Shown in pieces: positions 1 to 9,309 of a DNA stretch of 22,521 bases (position 1 is its first letter; the number at the start of each line of letters is the position of its first letter). The translations under genes were made by a program, and so were the position numbers. Source of the DNA: Zwartia sp. (GTDB lineage: Bacteria; Pseudomonadota; Gammaproteobacteria; Burkholderiales; Burkholderiaceae_B); NCBI GenBank assembly GCA_030653405.1, contig JAURZO010000033.1, positions 1-22,521 on the forward strand, given 5' to 3'. The notes under the pieces were generated by a model, which was not told the origin of the DNA, did no database searches, and was given only the letters and a program-made list of their open reading frames with translations.

Positions 1-2877
1 GACCTTTTCCTCTGAGAGCCGAGCGTGAAGATCCCAGGGTGCGCATTGAGCAAGCTGATTTTCGACAACCTGAGTGCCATCATCGCCAAACAGTGAAACC
101 TGGTTGGCACTGCGGGCAACCTGCTCGGCGGCTTCGAGCGCAGTCGGCAACGAAGCCAATAAAGCTGCACGATTGACCTCGATCTGATCAAAGGCGCCCG
201 CACGAATCAGTGCTTCAATGCTGCGACGATTGACGGTGTGACGGTCGATGCGACGACAAAAGTCGAACAAAGAGGTAAAGGGTCCTGAAGCGCGTGCGCG
301 AAGTATTTCCTCAACAGCGGCTTGACCCGTCCCTTTGACTGCACCCATCCCATAGCGAATCGTGCGCGGGGGCTGCCCTTTCAAGGAATGCTCATCTGCG
401 ACCGGCTCAAAACGATAGCCTGACGCGTTGACATCTGGTGGCAAAACTTTGATGCCATTGGCCAGACAATCGCGCCAAAAAATCTGAACCTTGCCCGTAT
501 CGTCCATATCCGACGAGAGCGTCGCCGCCATGAACTCTGCCGGGTGATGCGCTTTGAGCCATGCGGTTTGATAAGCAATCAACGCATAAGCCGCTGAATG
601 CGACTTGTTAAAGCCATATCCGGCAAACAGCTCCATCAAATCAAAGAGCTTGACCGCAACTTTGGCGTCGTACCCCTTTTTAGTGGCTCCCTGCTCGAAT
701 AACTCCCGGTGCGCGGCCATTTCTTCGGGCTTTTTCTTGCCCATGGCGCGACGCAACAAATCAGCACCGCCCAAGGAATAGCCGCCGATGATCTGTGAAA
801 TCAACATCACCTGTTCCTGGTACACAATCACCCCATAGGTGCTCTTTAGTGTATTTTCCAGATCCGGATGGAAATAATCGACGGAGGCGCGGCCATGCTT
901 ACGATTCACGAAGTCATCGACCATCCCCGACTCGAGTGGGCCAGGTCGAAACAACGCTAAAACAGCCACGATGTCTTCGAACGTATTGGGGCGCAATTTC
1001 TTAAGCAACTCTTTCATTCCGCGCGATTCGAGCTGAAACACGGCTGTCGTGTTGGCCTCACACAGAATCTGATAGGTTGCTGGATCATCCAGCGACAGTG
1101 ACATGATGTCAAAATCGCGCATATTCGGATTAAAGGCTCGCACAAAGCGAACAGCCCAGTCCAGAATCGTGAGGTTTCGCAATCCCAAAAAGTCGAATTT
1201 CACGAGGCCAGCTGCCTCGACATCATCCTTGTCAAACTGAGAAACTGCACTGCCTTCTTGGCCCGGTTGACAATAAAGCGGGCAGAAATCGGTGAGCTTG
1301 CCGGGAGCGATTAAGACGCCACCAGCGTGCATGCCGACGTTGCGCGTCAAGCCCTCGAGGGGCCGCGCCAAATCAACCAGCGCGCGAACCTCCTCTTCAT
1401 TTTCATAACGGCTTTTGAAGGACGGCTCGTCTTTGAGCGCTCGATCTAGCGTCCATGGATCCGCCGGATTATGAGGAATTAATTTGGAGAGGCCATCACA
1501 CAACATGTAAGGCATATCCAGGACGCGTCCTGCGTCACGCACGACCGCCTTGGCACCCAGCGTACCGAATGTCGCAATCTGACTGACGGCCTCACGGCCG
1601 TATTTTTGTTTGACGTACTCGATCACGCGTTCACGGTTATCCTGGCAGAAATCGATATCGAAGTCAGGCATTGACACGCGTTCGGGGTTCAGAAAGCGCT
1701 CGAACAACAAGTCGTAGCGGATGGGATCGAGGTCGGTAATCCCCAACGAATACGCCACCAGCGAGCCCGCCCCCGAACCTCGGCCGGGACCGACCGGCAC
1801 TCCGTTGTTTTTGCCCCAATTAATAAAGTCCTGAACAATCAGAAAATATCCTGGAAAGCCCATATTGATGATGGTCTGGCATTCCAGCGCGAGACGCGCC
1901 GAGTACTGCGGCATCGCGGTTGCACGCGCTTGGGGGTCCGGAAACAACTGCTCCATGCGCTTGGCCAAGCCGATTTCGGACAACTGGATCAGATAATCAT
2001 CGAGCGTGACACCCTCTGGCGTTGGAAAATCAGGTAACTGCGGCTGGCCAAGCACGAGCGTCAGATTGCATCGCTGGGCGATGGCGACTGCATTGGTGAG
2101 TGCCGAAGGCACATCGCTGAAGCGCTCGATCATTGCTTCGGTCGATTGCAGATACTGATCCGGCGTAAACCAACGCGGACGTCGGGGATTGGTGAGGATT
2201 TCGCCTTCGGAAATACAAACGCGCGCTTCGTGAGATTGAAAATCTTCGGGCTGCAAAAACTGCACCGGATGCGTGGCGACGACGGGTAGTGCACAATCGG
2301 AAGCCAAGGCTAACGCCGCCCGCACGTAGGCTTGATCGGCCTCTGCCTCTGTACGTTGTAACTCAATATAGTAGGAGTCGGGAAATACGCTTTTCCATTT
2401 TTTTGCAAAAGAGCGCGCTAAATCGACATTACCAGCCATCAGGGCTTGGCCCACATCGCCTGCGCGCGCACCTGAAAGCGCAATCAGCCCCTGTACGCCC
2501 TCAAACCATTCGCGCCGCATCTCTGCACGCCCACGATGGGCGTTGGTCAGCCAGGCACGAGTGAGAAGCTCGCAAAGTGCCAAATATCCCGCACGGTTCG
2601 CGACGAGAAGTAAAATACGGTATGGTTTGTCACGGTCTTCGTCGTTGGTCAGCCAAACATCGCAGCCGGCGATCGGCTTGATGCCTGCCGAACGCGCCTG
2701 TTTGTAGAACTTGATCAGACCAAATACATTAGATAGGTCTGTCAAGGCAACGGCAGGTTGGCCGAGCTGGGAGACACGGTTGATGAGCTCAGGAATACGG
2801 ACGGTGCCGTCCACGACCGAGTATTCGGAGTGGAGGCGCAGGTGGACAAAGGGTTCGATTTGATCAGCTTTTAACAT
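1..2877 (-). CDS. dnaE: DNA polymerase III subunit alpha (partial, C-terminus beyond window)
   Basis: This is the catalytic subunit of the replicative DNA polymerase. I translated both ends and several internal stretches of the minus strand from the ATG at 2877, and the frame continues to base 1, giving 959 residues of a family usually near 1160. The N-terminus carries the PHP-domain opening FVHLRLHSEYS (residues 10-20). The polymerase motif MPDFDIDF puts the catalytic aspartates at about D405 and D407, and KFDFLGL gives the third at about D562. QVSLF at residues 925-929 fits the beta-clamp binding motif. The missing part would be the OB-fold and tau-binding C-terminus. No Shine-Dalgarno sequence precedes the ATG, and no other in-frame start exists before an upstream stop, so this start is the only reasonable one. 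The gene is divergent from the lpxO-like gene. Identification is very secure. Confidence 0.97.
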   Translation of the reverse strand, partial: MLKADQIEPFVHLRLHSEYSVVDGTVRIPELINRVSQLGQPAVALTDLSNVFGLIKFYKQARSAGIKPIAGCDVWLTNDEDRDKPYRILLLVANRAGYLALCELLTRAWLTNAHRGRAEMRREWFEGVQGLIALSGARAGDVGQALMAGNVDLARSFAKKWKSVFPDSYYIELQRTEAEADQAYVRAALALASDCALPVVATHPVQFLQPEDFQSHEARVCISEGEILTNPRRPRWFTPDQYLQSTEAMIERFSDVPSALTNAVAIAQRCNLTLVLGQPQLPDFPTPEGVTLDDYLIQLSEIGLAKRMEQLFPDPQARATAMPQYSARLALECQTIINMGFPGYFLIVQDFINWGKNNGVPVGPGRGSGAGSLVAYSLGITDLDPIRYDLLFERFLNPERVSMPDFDIDFCQDNRERVIEYVKQKYGREAVSQIATFGTLGAKAVVRDAGRVLDMPYMLCDGLSKLIPHNPADPWTLDRALKDEPSFKSRYENEEEVRALVDLARPLEGLTRNVGMHAGGVLIAPGKLTDFCPLYCQPGQEGSAVSQFDKDDVEAAGLVKFDFLGLRNLTILDWAVRFVRAFNPNMRDFDIMSLSLDDPATYQILCEANTTAVFQLESRGMKELLKKLRPNTFEDIVAVLALFRPGPLESGMVDDFVNRKHGRASVDYFHPDLENTLKSTYGVIVYQEQVMLISQIIGGYSLGGADLLRRAMGKKKPEEMAAHRELFEQGATKKGYDAKVAVKLFDLMELFAGYGFNKSHSAAYALIAYQTAWLKAHHPAEFMAATLSSDMDDTGKVQIFWRDCLANGIKVLPPDVNASGYRFEPVADEHSLKGQPPRTIRYGMGAVKGTGQAAVEEILRARASGPFTSLFDFCRRIDRHTVNRRSIEALIRAGAFDQIEVNRAALLASLPTALEAAEQVARSANQVSLFGDDGTQVVENQLAQCAPWDLHARLSEEKV

Positions 2878-2883
2878 AGTTGA

Positions 2884-2889
2884 ATTGTA
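2884..2889 (-). promoter_or_regulatory. possible -10 box for dnaE, inside a small dyad
   Basis: On the minus strand this reads TACAAT, five of six matches to the sigma-70 -10 consensus. It lies only six bases before the dnaE ATG, so the predicted transcript start falls at or next to the start codon. It overlaps an inverted repeat (AATTG, 3-base spacer, CAATT) at 2883-2895. No convincing -35 lies 16-18 bases upstream. A real promoter elsewhere in the 93-base gap is equally possible. Confidence 0.3.
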
Positions 2890-2932
2890 CCAATTGTTGC
2901 TCTGTACATAGTTTTATTTAGTAACCGCGCCG

Positions 2933-2938
2933 TATCAT
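2933..2938 (+). promoter_or_regulatory. possible -10 box for the lpxO-like gene
   Basis: TATCAT matches five of six positions of the -10 consensus and lies about 33 bases before the ATG, a reasonable distance. The -35 region is poor. The AGGAAAA at 2960-2966, just before the ATG at 2971, is a good ribosome binding site and fixes the start of the downstream gene. Confidence 0.3.
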
Positions 2939-2970
2939 TGCGGCACAACAGTTTCACATAGGAAAACAGC

Positions 2971-3870
2971 ATGAAATGGATTGTCCTCGGAACTTGGATT
3001 AGCGCCATTCTTTTTGCTCATTTTCGTGGCCGCGTCAGACTTCCTCTCGGACGTCAGTTATTAGATCACTCTATCATCCTGGCGCCAATTAATGCGTTTA
3101 TGGTATTGACTTCGCGTGTGCCCACGACCCCTTATATTCCGAACGCTGAAATGCCCGAACTCAAATTGCTTGAGGACAATTGGGAAACCATTCGGGATGA
3201 GGCGCTTCATTTGGCCACATTACGTGAAATCAAAGCACCCGAGTTACATAATGACATCGGTTTCAATTCCTTTTTCAAGTATGGCTGGAAGCGTTTTTAC
3301 TTGAAGTGGTATGACGCCAAACACCCGTCCGCGAGCGCACTCTGCCCGAAAACAGTGGCCCTGCTAAACCAGATCCCCTCGGTCAAAGCGGCGATGTTTG
3401 CCGAGCTCCCGTCAGGTGGACAACTCAATCCGCATCGTGACCCCTTTGCGGGCTCACTGCGCTATCACCTCGGGCTCGCCACACCCAACGATGATCTCTG
3501 CTATATAGACGTCGATGGCATTCGCCACAGCTGGCGCGATGGTCAAGGGGTGATTTTTGATGAAACCTATGTGCACGATGCCTACAACAAATCGCAACAA
3601 AACCGCATCATTCTTTTTTGTGATGTCGAGCGTCCGCTTAAGTGGCGTTGGGCTTCAGCCTTTAACCACTGGTTTGGCAAATACGCGATGTCGGCGGCGA
3701 GCTCGCCGAATGCCCAGACTGATGAGACCGGTTTTGTCAATAAATTGACGCATTACCATTGGGTGGTGGATCAAAAGCGTCGGGCCTTTAAAAAGGCCAA
3801 CCGCACTGCTTACAAAGCCACAAAATTTGGCCTGATCGCCTTGGCGATCGTCTTGTTTATCGTCTTATAA
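2971..3870 (+). CDS. lpxO: LpxO-like lipid A 2-hydroxylase (aspartyl/asparaginyl beta-hydroxylase family)
   Basis: The 299-residue product looks like an Fe(II)/2-oxoglutarate-dependent hydroxylase of the Asp/Asn beta-hydroxylase family. LpxO members of this family add a 2-hydroxyl group to an acyl chain of lipid A at the inner membrane. Visible iron ligands are H155 and D157 (NPHRDPF) and H202 (YVHDAYN), with R212 a likely 2-oxoglutarate contact. A hydrophobic segment at residues 4-16 and another at the C-terminus (about 286-299) flank the catalytic domain, as in LpxO. The start is supported by AGGAAAA 4-7 bases upstream. The gene converges on hrpA with a 10-base gap. The lipid A role is family inference; another membrane beta-hydroxylase substrate cannot be excluded. 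Confidence 0.85.
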   Translation: MKWIVLGTWISAILFAHFRGRVRLPLGRQLLDHSIILAPINAFMVLTSRVPTTPYIPNAEMPELKLLEDNWETIRDEALHLATLREIKAPELHNDIGFNSFFKYGWKRFYLKWYDAKHPSASALCPKTVALLNQIPSVKAAMFAELPSGGQLNPHRDPFAGSLRYHLGLATPNDDLCYIDVDGIRHSWRDGQGVIFDETYVHDAYNKSQQNRIILFCDVERPLKWRWASAFNHWFGKYAMSAASSPNAQTDETGFVNKLTHYHWVVDQKRRAFKKANRTAYKATKFGLIALAIVLFIVL

Positions 3871-3880
3871 CGATGAGACA

Positions 3881-6800
3881 CTAACGCTGCATCGCCTCCC
3901 AAGTCTTTTGTAAACGTTTAACCGATACAGGCATTGGGGTGCGCAGCTCTTGGGCGAAGAGCGCCACCCGCAACTCCTCCAACATCCAGCGAAACTCATC
4001 CAGACCCGCGTCTGCGGCGCCCTTAAGTGCACTGCGTGCGCGGCTGTACTGAGTCAACACCGGCCCCAGCTCGTTCATGAGTCGCACATCTCGCGCGGGA
4101 TCAGCTTTTAACTTGTCAATCCTGGCAATAACGGCCTTCAGGTAGCGCGGAAAATGTGCCAGTTGCTCATAAGGTGTATTAACCACAAAGTTGGCAGTTA
4201 CCAATTGATGCAACTGTTGTTGAATATCCGCATAAGTTGACGCGTATATTTTGGCTTGAGGCAGTTTGCGCTGAGCCGCAGCCCAAGCCTCCAGTACGCC
4301 ACCGGCCAGACGCGCCACCTCTTGCGCAAGTAAGCCCAGCTTGGTCTTAGCCTCTTGTCTGCGCGCCTCAAAGCTCTGAGCGTCATCGGGCCAAGGCTCA
4401 ACCAAACATGCCCTGATCAGGGCACAGTCGATAATCTGATCGCGTAGTTTTTCTTGTGTGCCCAGTGGCAGATAAAGCATGCCCATTTTTGTGAGCTCAT
4501 GCAGATTTTTTTCAAGAAACTTAACCTGCTCGCGCAACGCGATTCTAAATAACCTCACCAGACCTTTTTTATGGGCGTGCAGCGCGACGTGCGGGTCGTC
4601 AAAGACATCGAGTGCGCACTGGACGCCCCGCTCCACCAGAGCTGGATAGCCGACGACGACTTGATCTTTGCGACGAATCTCCATCAGCTCTGGCAGCTTG
4701 CCAAAGCTCCAGTCCGTAATCTCGTCCTGCGAGAGAACGGTGGCGACCTCATGATCCCGAGTGGCCAGTTTTTGAAACGTCGCTTGCGCCTGCTTACCGA
4801 GCTCGGCCTTGATCTGAGCCAGATTACGACCGGCGGCCAACATGCGGCCATGCTCGTCGATGACTTTAAAGGACATGAATAAGTGAGCGGGCAAGGTTTC
4901 TGGCTTGAAGTCCGACAGCAAAGGGCGGATCTTGAGCTCAGTCCAAATATCCTGAATCAATGCCTCAAGCAAACCGCATGGCGGATGATCCAATCGATCA
5001 AACCACCTCTCGTAAAAACCAGAGGCATAATCCGGCAGCGGCACGCAATGACGGCGAATTTTCTGGGGTAGAGATTTCAGCAGCAGTTGTGCTTTTTCCT
5101 TGAGCATGCCAGGCACTAACCACTCACAACGGGCTCCGTCGATCTGGTTCAGAAAATAAAGCGGCACGGTGACTGTTAAGCCGTCTTTCGGAGAGCCTGG
5201 TTCAAAATGGTAATCAATGGCGAGCCTGACGCCCTGCCAATCAAAAAACTTTGGGAAAACATCCGTCGTGACACCCGCGGCTTCGTGACGCATCAAGGCA
5301 TCGCGGGTCAGCATTAATTGTTGCGCTTGCTCTTTAGGCAGACCTTTAACCCAGTGCTCAAGTGTCGCCGTCTGATAAATCTCTGCAGGCAATAACTTTT
5401 CGTAAAAAGCTTGTATTAGCGCGTCATCCACCAAGATATCAGGGCGACGTGTTTGATGCTCAAGCTTTTCAATTTGAGTGATGAGTTTTCGATTGTGCGC
5501 AAGAAACGGCAAGGGGCTGTCGATGTCCCCTGGAATCAGGGCTTGCAGAATGAAAATCTCGCGCGCTTGCTCTGGGGCAATCGGCCCATAATGCACGCGA
5601 CGTCCAGAGTAAACCGTCAATCCGTAGAGCGTGGCTTTTTCATTTGCGACAACCTGACCGAGCTTGCGCTCCCAACGTGGATCGCTCCAAGACCGTTTGA
5701 GCAAATGACCCGCCACACGCTCAACCCAGGCAGGATCAATTTTGGCGATACATCGGGCGTACAACTTGCTGGTGTCTACCAACTCGGCTGCCATGATCCA
5801 TTTGCCCGCTTTTTTGAGCAAACGCGAACCAGGATGAATCCAGAATCGAATATCTCGGGCCCCCAGGTAGTGTCCCGACTCTTCTGACTTAAAACCCAAA
5901 TTGCCTAAGAGACCCGAGAGCAGTGCAAGGTGGATTTGATCATGGGTTGCCTCGGTTTTATTCAGACGCCATCCCTGCTCTCCGACCAACGCCATGAGCT
6001 GGCTATGGATATCATGCCACTCCCTGAGCCGCAAAGGGGAAAGGTAATCCGCACGAAGCTTGGCGACGAGCTTGCGCTGCGACTCCTTGTGTTTCACTTG
6101 TTCGTGATACCAGTTCCACATTTTGACGTAAGTGACAAATTCGGACTTATCGTCCGCGAACTTGGCATGTGCCTGCTCCGAGGCCTCACGCGCATGCATC
6201 GGTCGATCTCTGGGGTCCTGAACCGAGAGCGCAGAAGCGATGATCAGCATTTCGGTCAGACAATGTTGATCGCGCGCTGCGAGAATCATCCGACCCAGAC
6301 GTGGATCGACGGGGAGCCTGGCTAACGCCCGTCCGGTTTCGGTCAGTGCGCCGGGCCGCTCAGAGTCAGGATCGATGGCGCCAAGTTCCTGCAGCAAGTG
6401 GTAGCCGTCCGCGATTGCCCGACCGCTTGGCGGATCAACAAAAGGGAACGCTTCAATTTCGTTGAGGCGCAGTGCCTTCATTCGCAAAATCACACCTGCC
6501 AGCGAAGAGCGCAGGATCTCCGGGTCCGTGAACGGCGCCCTTGCCTTGAAATCTTGTTCGTCATAGAGGCGGATACAGACGCCTGGACCTAAGCGACCAC
6601 AACGCCCAGCCCGCTGATTGGCTGAAGCTTGACTAATGGGTTCGATGCGCAGCTGTTCGACTTTGTTGCGCCATGAGTAGCGCTTGACCCGAGCCAAACC
6701 ACTATCAATCACATAGCGAATGCCAGGGACGGTCAGAGAAGTTTCGGCCACGTTAGTCGCCAGCACAATGCGCCTGGCACTGGTACGAGGACGAAATATT

Positions 6801-7750
6801 TCCTCTTGTTCCTCTTGTGACAACCGCGCAAAAAGCGCCAAGACCTGAGTCCCGGGGGGATGATGCTTGCGAAGCGCTTCGGCAGACTCGCGAATTTCAC
6901 GTTCGCCGGGCATAAAAACCAGAATATCGCCTGGTCCCACGCGGGCGCACTCATCCACCGCGTCAACTAAAGCATTGATCAGGTCACGCTCCTCATCGCG
7001 GGCCAGACTGCGATCGGATAGATTTGAAGATGGAGTGTTTTGAGTCTGTCCGCCCGCCACCCCGTCTTCAAGGACGGGATTGAGAATCGGGCGATAACGG
7101 ACCTCAACGGGGTACAGCCGGCCAGATACCTCAATCACTGGCGCGGGGATGCCGCGAGCACTTGCAAAGTGCCTGGCAAAGCGTCCGGCGTCGATGGTTG
7201 CAGAGGTAATGATGACTTTAAGGTCAGGACGGCGCGGCAACAGTTGCCGTAAGTAACCCAACAGGAAATCGATATTCAGGCTGCGCTCATGCGCCTCATC
7301 GATAATGATCGTGTCATAGCGCTTAAGCAAGGGGTCGCGTTGCGACTCCGCAAGCAAAATGCCATCGGTCATGAGCTTGATGGCTGTCTGCGCACTACTG
7401 CGATCCTGAAACCGAACTTGATAGCCCACCCAATCACCAAGTGGAGTCTGTAGCTCCTCGGCGATGCGCCGTGCCACAGAGCTAGCCGCCAGCCGTCTGG
7501 GTTGCGTGTGCCCAATCATTTTTTTCAGCCCACGACCGAGCTCAAGGCAAATTTTAGGTAGCTGGGTGGTTTTACCGGATCCCGTCTCACCACTCACAAT
7601 CACAACCTGATGGCTTTTGATCGCGCGCGCGATTTCCTCCCGACGGGCACTAACCGGCAAATCCTCTGGATAGACGATCTTGGGGGGGTTACGTGGGGAA
7701 ATGACAACGCTTTCCGGCGTTATGTCGGCCGAGCGCACTGATTCGGGCAT
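3881..7750 (-). CDS. hrpA: ATP-dependent RNA helicase HrpA (DEAH box)
   Basis: This is a DEAH-box helicase of the bacterial HrpA group, linked in other bacteria to mRNA processing and ribosome rescue. From the chosen start the product has 1289 residues, close to the usual 1300. Walker A GETGSGKT is at 54-61, DEAH at 151-154, and SAT (motif III) at 183-185. QRAGRCGR (motif VI) follows later, then the long C-terminal region typical of HrpA, including its DUF3418-type tail. The frame is open 50 codons further upstream to 7900, but that would overlap divergent argA by 68 bases. A perfect TATAAT lies 24 bases before the ATG at 7750, and the residues before it look non-conserved, so I chose 7750. 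The gene converges with the lpxO-like gene at its 3' end. Confidence 0.95.
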   Translation of the reverse strand: MPESVRSADITPESVVISPRNPPKIVYPEDLPVSARREEIARAIKSHQVVIVSGETGSGKTTQLPKICLELGRGLKKMIGHTQPRRLAASSVARRIAEELQTPLGDWVGYQVRFQDRSSAQTAIKLMTDGILLAESQRDPLLKRYDTIIIDEAHERSLNIDFLLGYLRQLLPRRPDLKVIITSATIDAGRFARHFASARGIPAPVIEVSGRLYPVEVRYRPILNPVLEDGVAGGQTQNTPSSNLSDRSLARDEERDLINALVDAVDECARVGPGDILVFMPGEREIRESAEALRKHHPPGTQVLALFARLSQEEQEEIFRPRTSARRIVLATNVAETSLTVPGIRYVIDSGLARVKRYSWRNKVEQLRIEPISQASANQRAGRCGRLGPGVCIRLYDEQDFKARAPFTDPEILRSSLAGVILRMKALRLNEIEAFPFVDPPSGRAIADGYHLLQELGAIDPDSERPGALTETGRALARLPVDPRLGRMILAARDQHCLTEMLIIASALSVQDPRDRPMHAREASEQAHAKFADDKSEFVTYVKMWNWYHEQVKHKESQRKLVAKLRADYLSPLRLREWHDIHSQLMALVGEQGWRLNKTEATHDQIHLALLSGLLGNLGFKSEESGHYLGARDIRFWIHPGSRLLKKAGKWIMAAELVDTSKLYARCIAKIDPAWVERVAGHLLKRSWSDPRWERKLGQVVANEKATLYGLTVYSGRRVHYGPIAPEQAREIFILQALIPGDIDSPLPFLAHNRKLITQIEKLEHQTRRPDILVDDALIQAFYEKLLPAEIYQTATLEHWVKGLPKEQAQQLMLTRDALMRHEAAGVTTDVFPKFFDWQGVRLAIDYHFEPGSPKDGLTVTVPLYFLNQIDGARCEWLVPGMLKEKAQLLLKSLPQKIRRHCVPLPDYASGFYERWFDRLDHPPCGLLEALIQDIWTELKIRPLLSDFKPETLPAHLFMSFKVIDEHGRMLAAGRNLAQIKAELGKQAQATFQKLATRDHEVATVLSQDEITDWSFGKLPELMEIRRKDQVVVGYPALVERGVQCALDVFDDPHVALHAHKKGLVRLFRIALREQVKFLEKNLHELTKMGMLYLPLGTQEKLRDQIIDCALIRACLVEPWPDDAQSFEARRQEAKTKLGLLAQEVARLAGGVLEAWAAAQRKLPQAKIYASTYADIQQQLHQLVTANFVVNTPYEQLAHFPRYLKAVIARIDKLKADPARDVRLMNELGPVLTQYSRARSALKGAADAGLDEFRWMLEELRVALFAQELRTPMPVSVKRLQKTWEAMQR

Positions 7751-7832
7751 ATTTTCTGATCCGATGAACAGCTCATTATAAAATTTATCTATCAAACTCA
7801 CAGCACTCACGAGGTTTACAACACAAACTGCC
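7751..7832. promoter_or_regulatory. divergent hrpA/argA promoter region
   Basis: This 82-base gap separates two divergent starts. On the minus strand a perfect TATAAT occupies 7775-7780, predicting an hrpA leader of roughly 18 bases. On the plus strand TATAAA at 7777-7782 overlaps it and could serve argA, predicting a leader of about 44 bases. Neither has a good -35 at 16-18 bases. Because the two boxes share bases, transcription in the two directions may compete. GAGG at 7811-7814 is the only Shine-Dalgarno-like stretch before argA, but its 18-base spacing from the ATG is too long for a normal site. Confidence 0.5.
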
Positions 7833-9233
7833 ATGCCCGACACACAAGAACCAGAGATCACATCCCTACAAGAGTCTTCCAATATCAGCCCAGACGGCAC
7901 TGTATCGGCCCAAGAAGCCCCTGAATTTGCAGCAGCCCAGTTTGTTCGCTGGTTTCGAGAGGTAGCACCCTATGTGCATGCTTTTAGAGGAAAAACCTTC
8001 GTCGTGGCGTTCGGTGGGGAGCTCGTTCATGCCAATGCACTTAACACGCTCGTTCAAGACTTATCCTTGTTGTCGGCGCTTGGCATCAAGCTGGTGTTGG
8101 TCCATGGCTCCAGGCCTCAAGTCAACGAGCAGCTCAGGCTCAAAGGGTTTAGTCAGCAATTTGACCGGGGGCGTTCACCGATGGATGCCGATGCGCTTGA
8201 GTGCGCGAAAGAGGCTGCGGGTGAAATCAGGCTTGATATCGAGGCCGCTTTTAGTCAGGGTCTGCCTAACACCCCGATGTCTCATGCGAAGATCCGAGTC
8301 ATCTCGGGCAATTTCGTGACAGCGCGTCCGACCGGGATTATTGACGGGATCGACTACAAGCATACGGGTCAAGTCCGCAAGATCGATGTTGATGCGCTGC
8401 GCTCAAGCATCGATCGCGGTTCGATTGTATTGCTATCGCCTTTGGGGTTTTCGCCCACGGGTGAGGCCTTCAACCTCTCAATGGAAGAGCTCGCCACCAG
8501 CGTAGCCACCGCCTTACGGGCCGAAAAACTCATCTTTTTGACCGAGACACCCGGTGTGCTTTCGCCCGACGGTTCGATCGACACCGAGTTGGCACGACTT
8601 GATGCAGACGCCATGCTCGCCTCAGGTGAGCTTGATGAAAATACTGCTTTTTATCTTCAATATGCCTCGCGCGCCGTCAAACGTGGCGTGACACGAGCAC
8701 ACCTGATTCCGTTCTCGATGGACGGGGTCGTGCTGCTCGAAATTTTCACGCATGACGGTGTCGGCACCATGGTGGTCGAAGACACACTTGATGACTTGCG
8801 TCCCGCCACGATTGATGATGTTGGCGCTATTCTTCAACTGATCGAGCCTCTTGAGCAAGACGGCACGTTGGTGCCAAGAGGGCGTGCGGTCATTGAACGC
8901 GAAGTCGAAAACTTCACGGTGCTTGAGCACGATGGTGTGATTTACGGTTGCGCCACTCTCAATGATTTTCCAAAAGACCAAATGGCCGAAATGGCCTGCC
9001 TGATCGTGCATCCCGAATGGCAAGGCACGGGAGAAGGCGAAATTCTTTTACGTCATATGGAGTCGCGTGCGAGGGCGCATGGGGCAAAACGGCTGTTTGT
9101 GTTGACGACGCGCACGTCACATTGGTTCATCAAACGTGGCTTTGTCCAAGGTGGTGTGGCGGATCTCCCAAAAGATAAGCAAGCCCACTACAACCGCTCC
9201 CGCAACAGCCTGATTTTCATCAAACGCTTGTGA
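7833..9233 (+). CDS. argA: amino-acid N-acetyltransferase (N-acetylglutamate synthase)
   Basis: ArgA transfers acetyl from acetyl-CoA to glutamate, the committed first step of arginine synthesis. The 466-residue product has the classic two-part build. The N-terminal two thirds is an amino-acid-kinase-like domain (from about residue 35; GKTFVVAFGGELV near its start, VLVHGSRPQ after it). In the family this domain binds arginine for feedback inhibition. A GNAT acetyltransferase domain follows from about residue 325, with the acetyl-CoA loop seen in EWQGTGEGEIL and a typical C-terminal FIKRGF. The first 30 residues are low in hydrophobics and probably disordered. No in-frame alternative start fits, although the ATG lacks a well-placed ribosome binding site. 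The gene is divergent from hrpA and followed 76 bases later by yggX. Confidence 0.95.
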   Translation: MPDTQEPEITSLQESSNISPDGTVSAQEAPEFAAAQFVRWFREVAPYVHAFRGKTFVVAFGGELVHANALNTLVQDLSLLSALGIKLVLVHGSRPQVNEQLRLKGFSQQFDRGRSPMDADALECAKEAAGEIRLDIEAAFSQGLPNTPMSHAKIRVISGNFVTARPTGIIDGIDYKHTGQVRKIDVDALRSSIDRGSIVLLSPLGFSPTGEAFNLSMEELATSVATALRAEKLIFLTETPGVLSPDGSIDTELARLDADAMLASGELDENTAFYLQYASRAVKRGVTRAHLIPFSMDGVVLLEIFTHDGVGTMVVEDTLDDLRPATIDDVGAILQLIEPLEQDGTLVPRGRAVIEREVENFTVLEHDGVIYGCATLNDFPKDQMAEMACLIVHPEWQGTGEGEILLRHMESRARAHGAKRLFVLTTRTSHWFIKRGFVQGGVADLPKDKQAHYNRSRNSLIFIKRL

Positions 9234-9251
9234 GGTTTAGGGCTTTGCTCC

Positions 9252-9278
9252 TTGACGCGCAACCAAACACCCTACAAT
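9252..9278 (+). promoter_or_regulatory. probable promoter for yggX
   Basis: TTGACG at 9252-9257 and TACAAT at 9273-9278 each match five of six consensus positions. The 15-base spacer is short. A start near 9285 would give a leader of about 25 bases to the ATG at 9310. This suggests yggX can be transcribed apart from argA. Confidence 0.45.
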
Positions 9279-9309
9279 ACGCAGATAATAGTTTTGATTG
9301 GATAAGAAG

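Noticed and set aside
5453..6325. Two long plus-strand open frames opposite hrpA (144 and 131 codons)
   Set aside because: Shadows of a conserved helicase gene; no ribosome sites or protein features.
7751..7900. 50-codon N-terminal extension of HrpA overlapping argA
   Set aside because: It would run through the divergent argA start and past its own best -10 box; the extra residues are not HrpA-like and the shorter form has the normal length.
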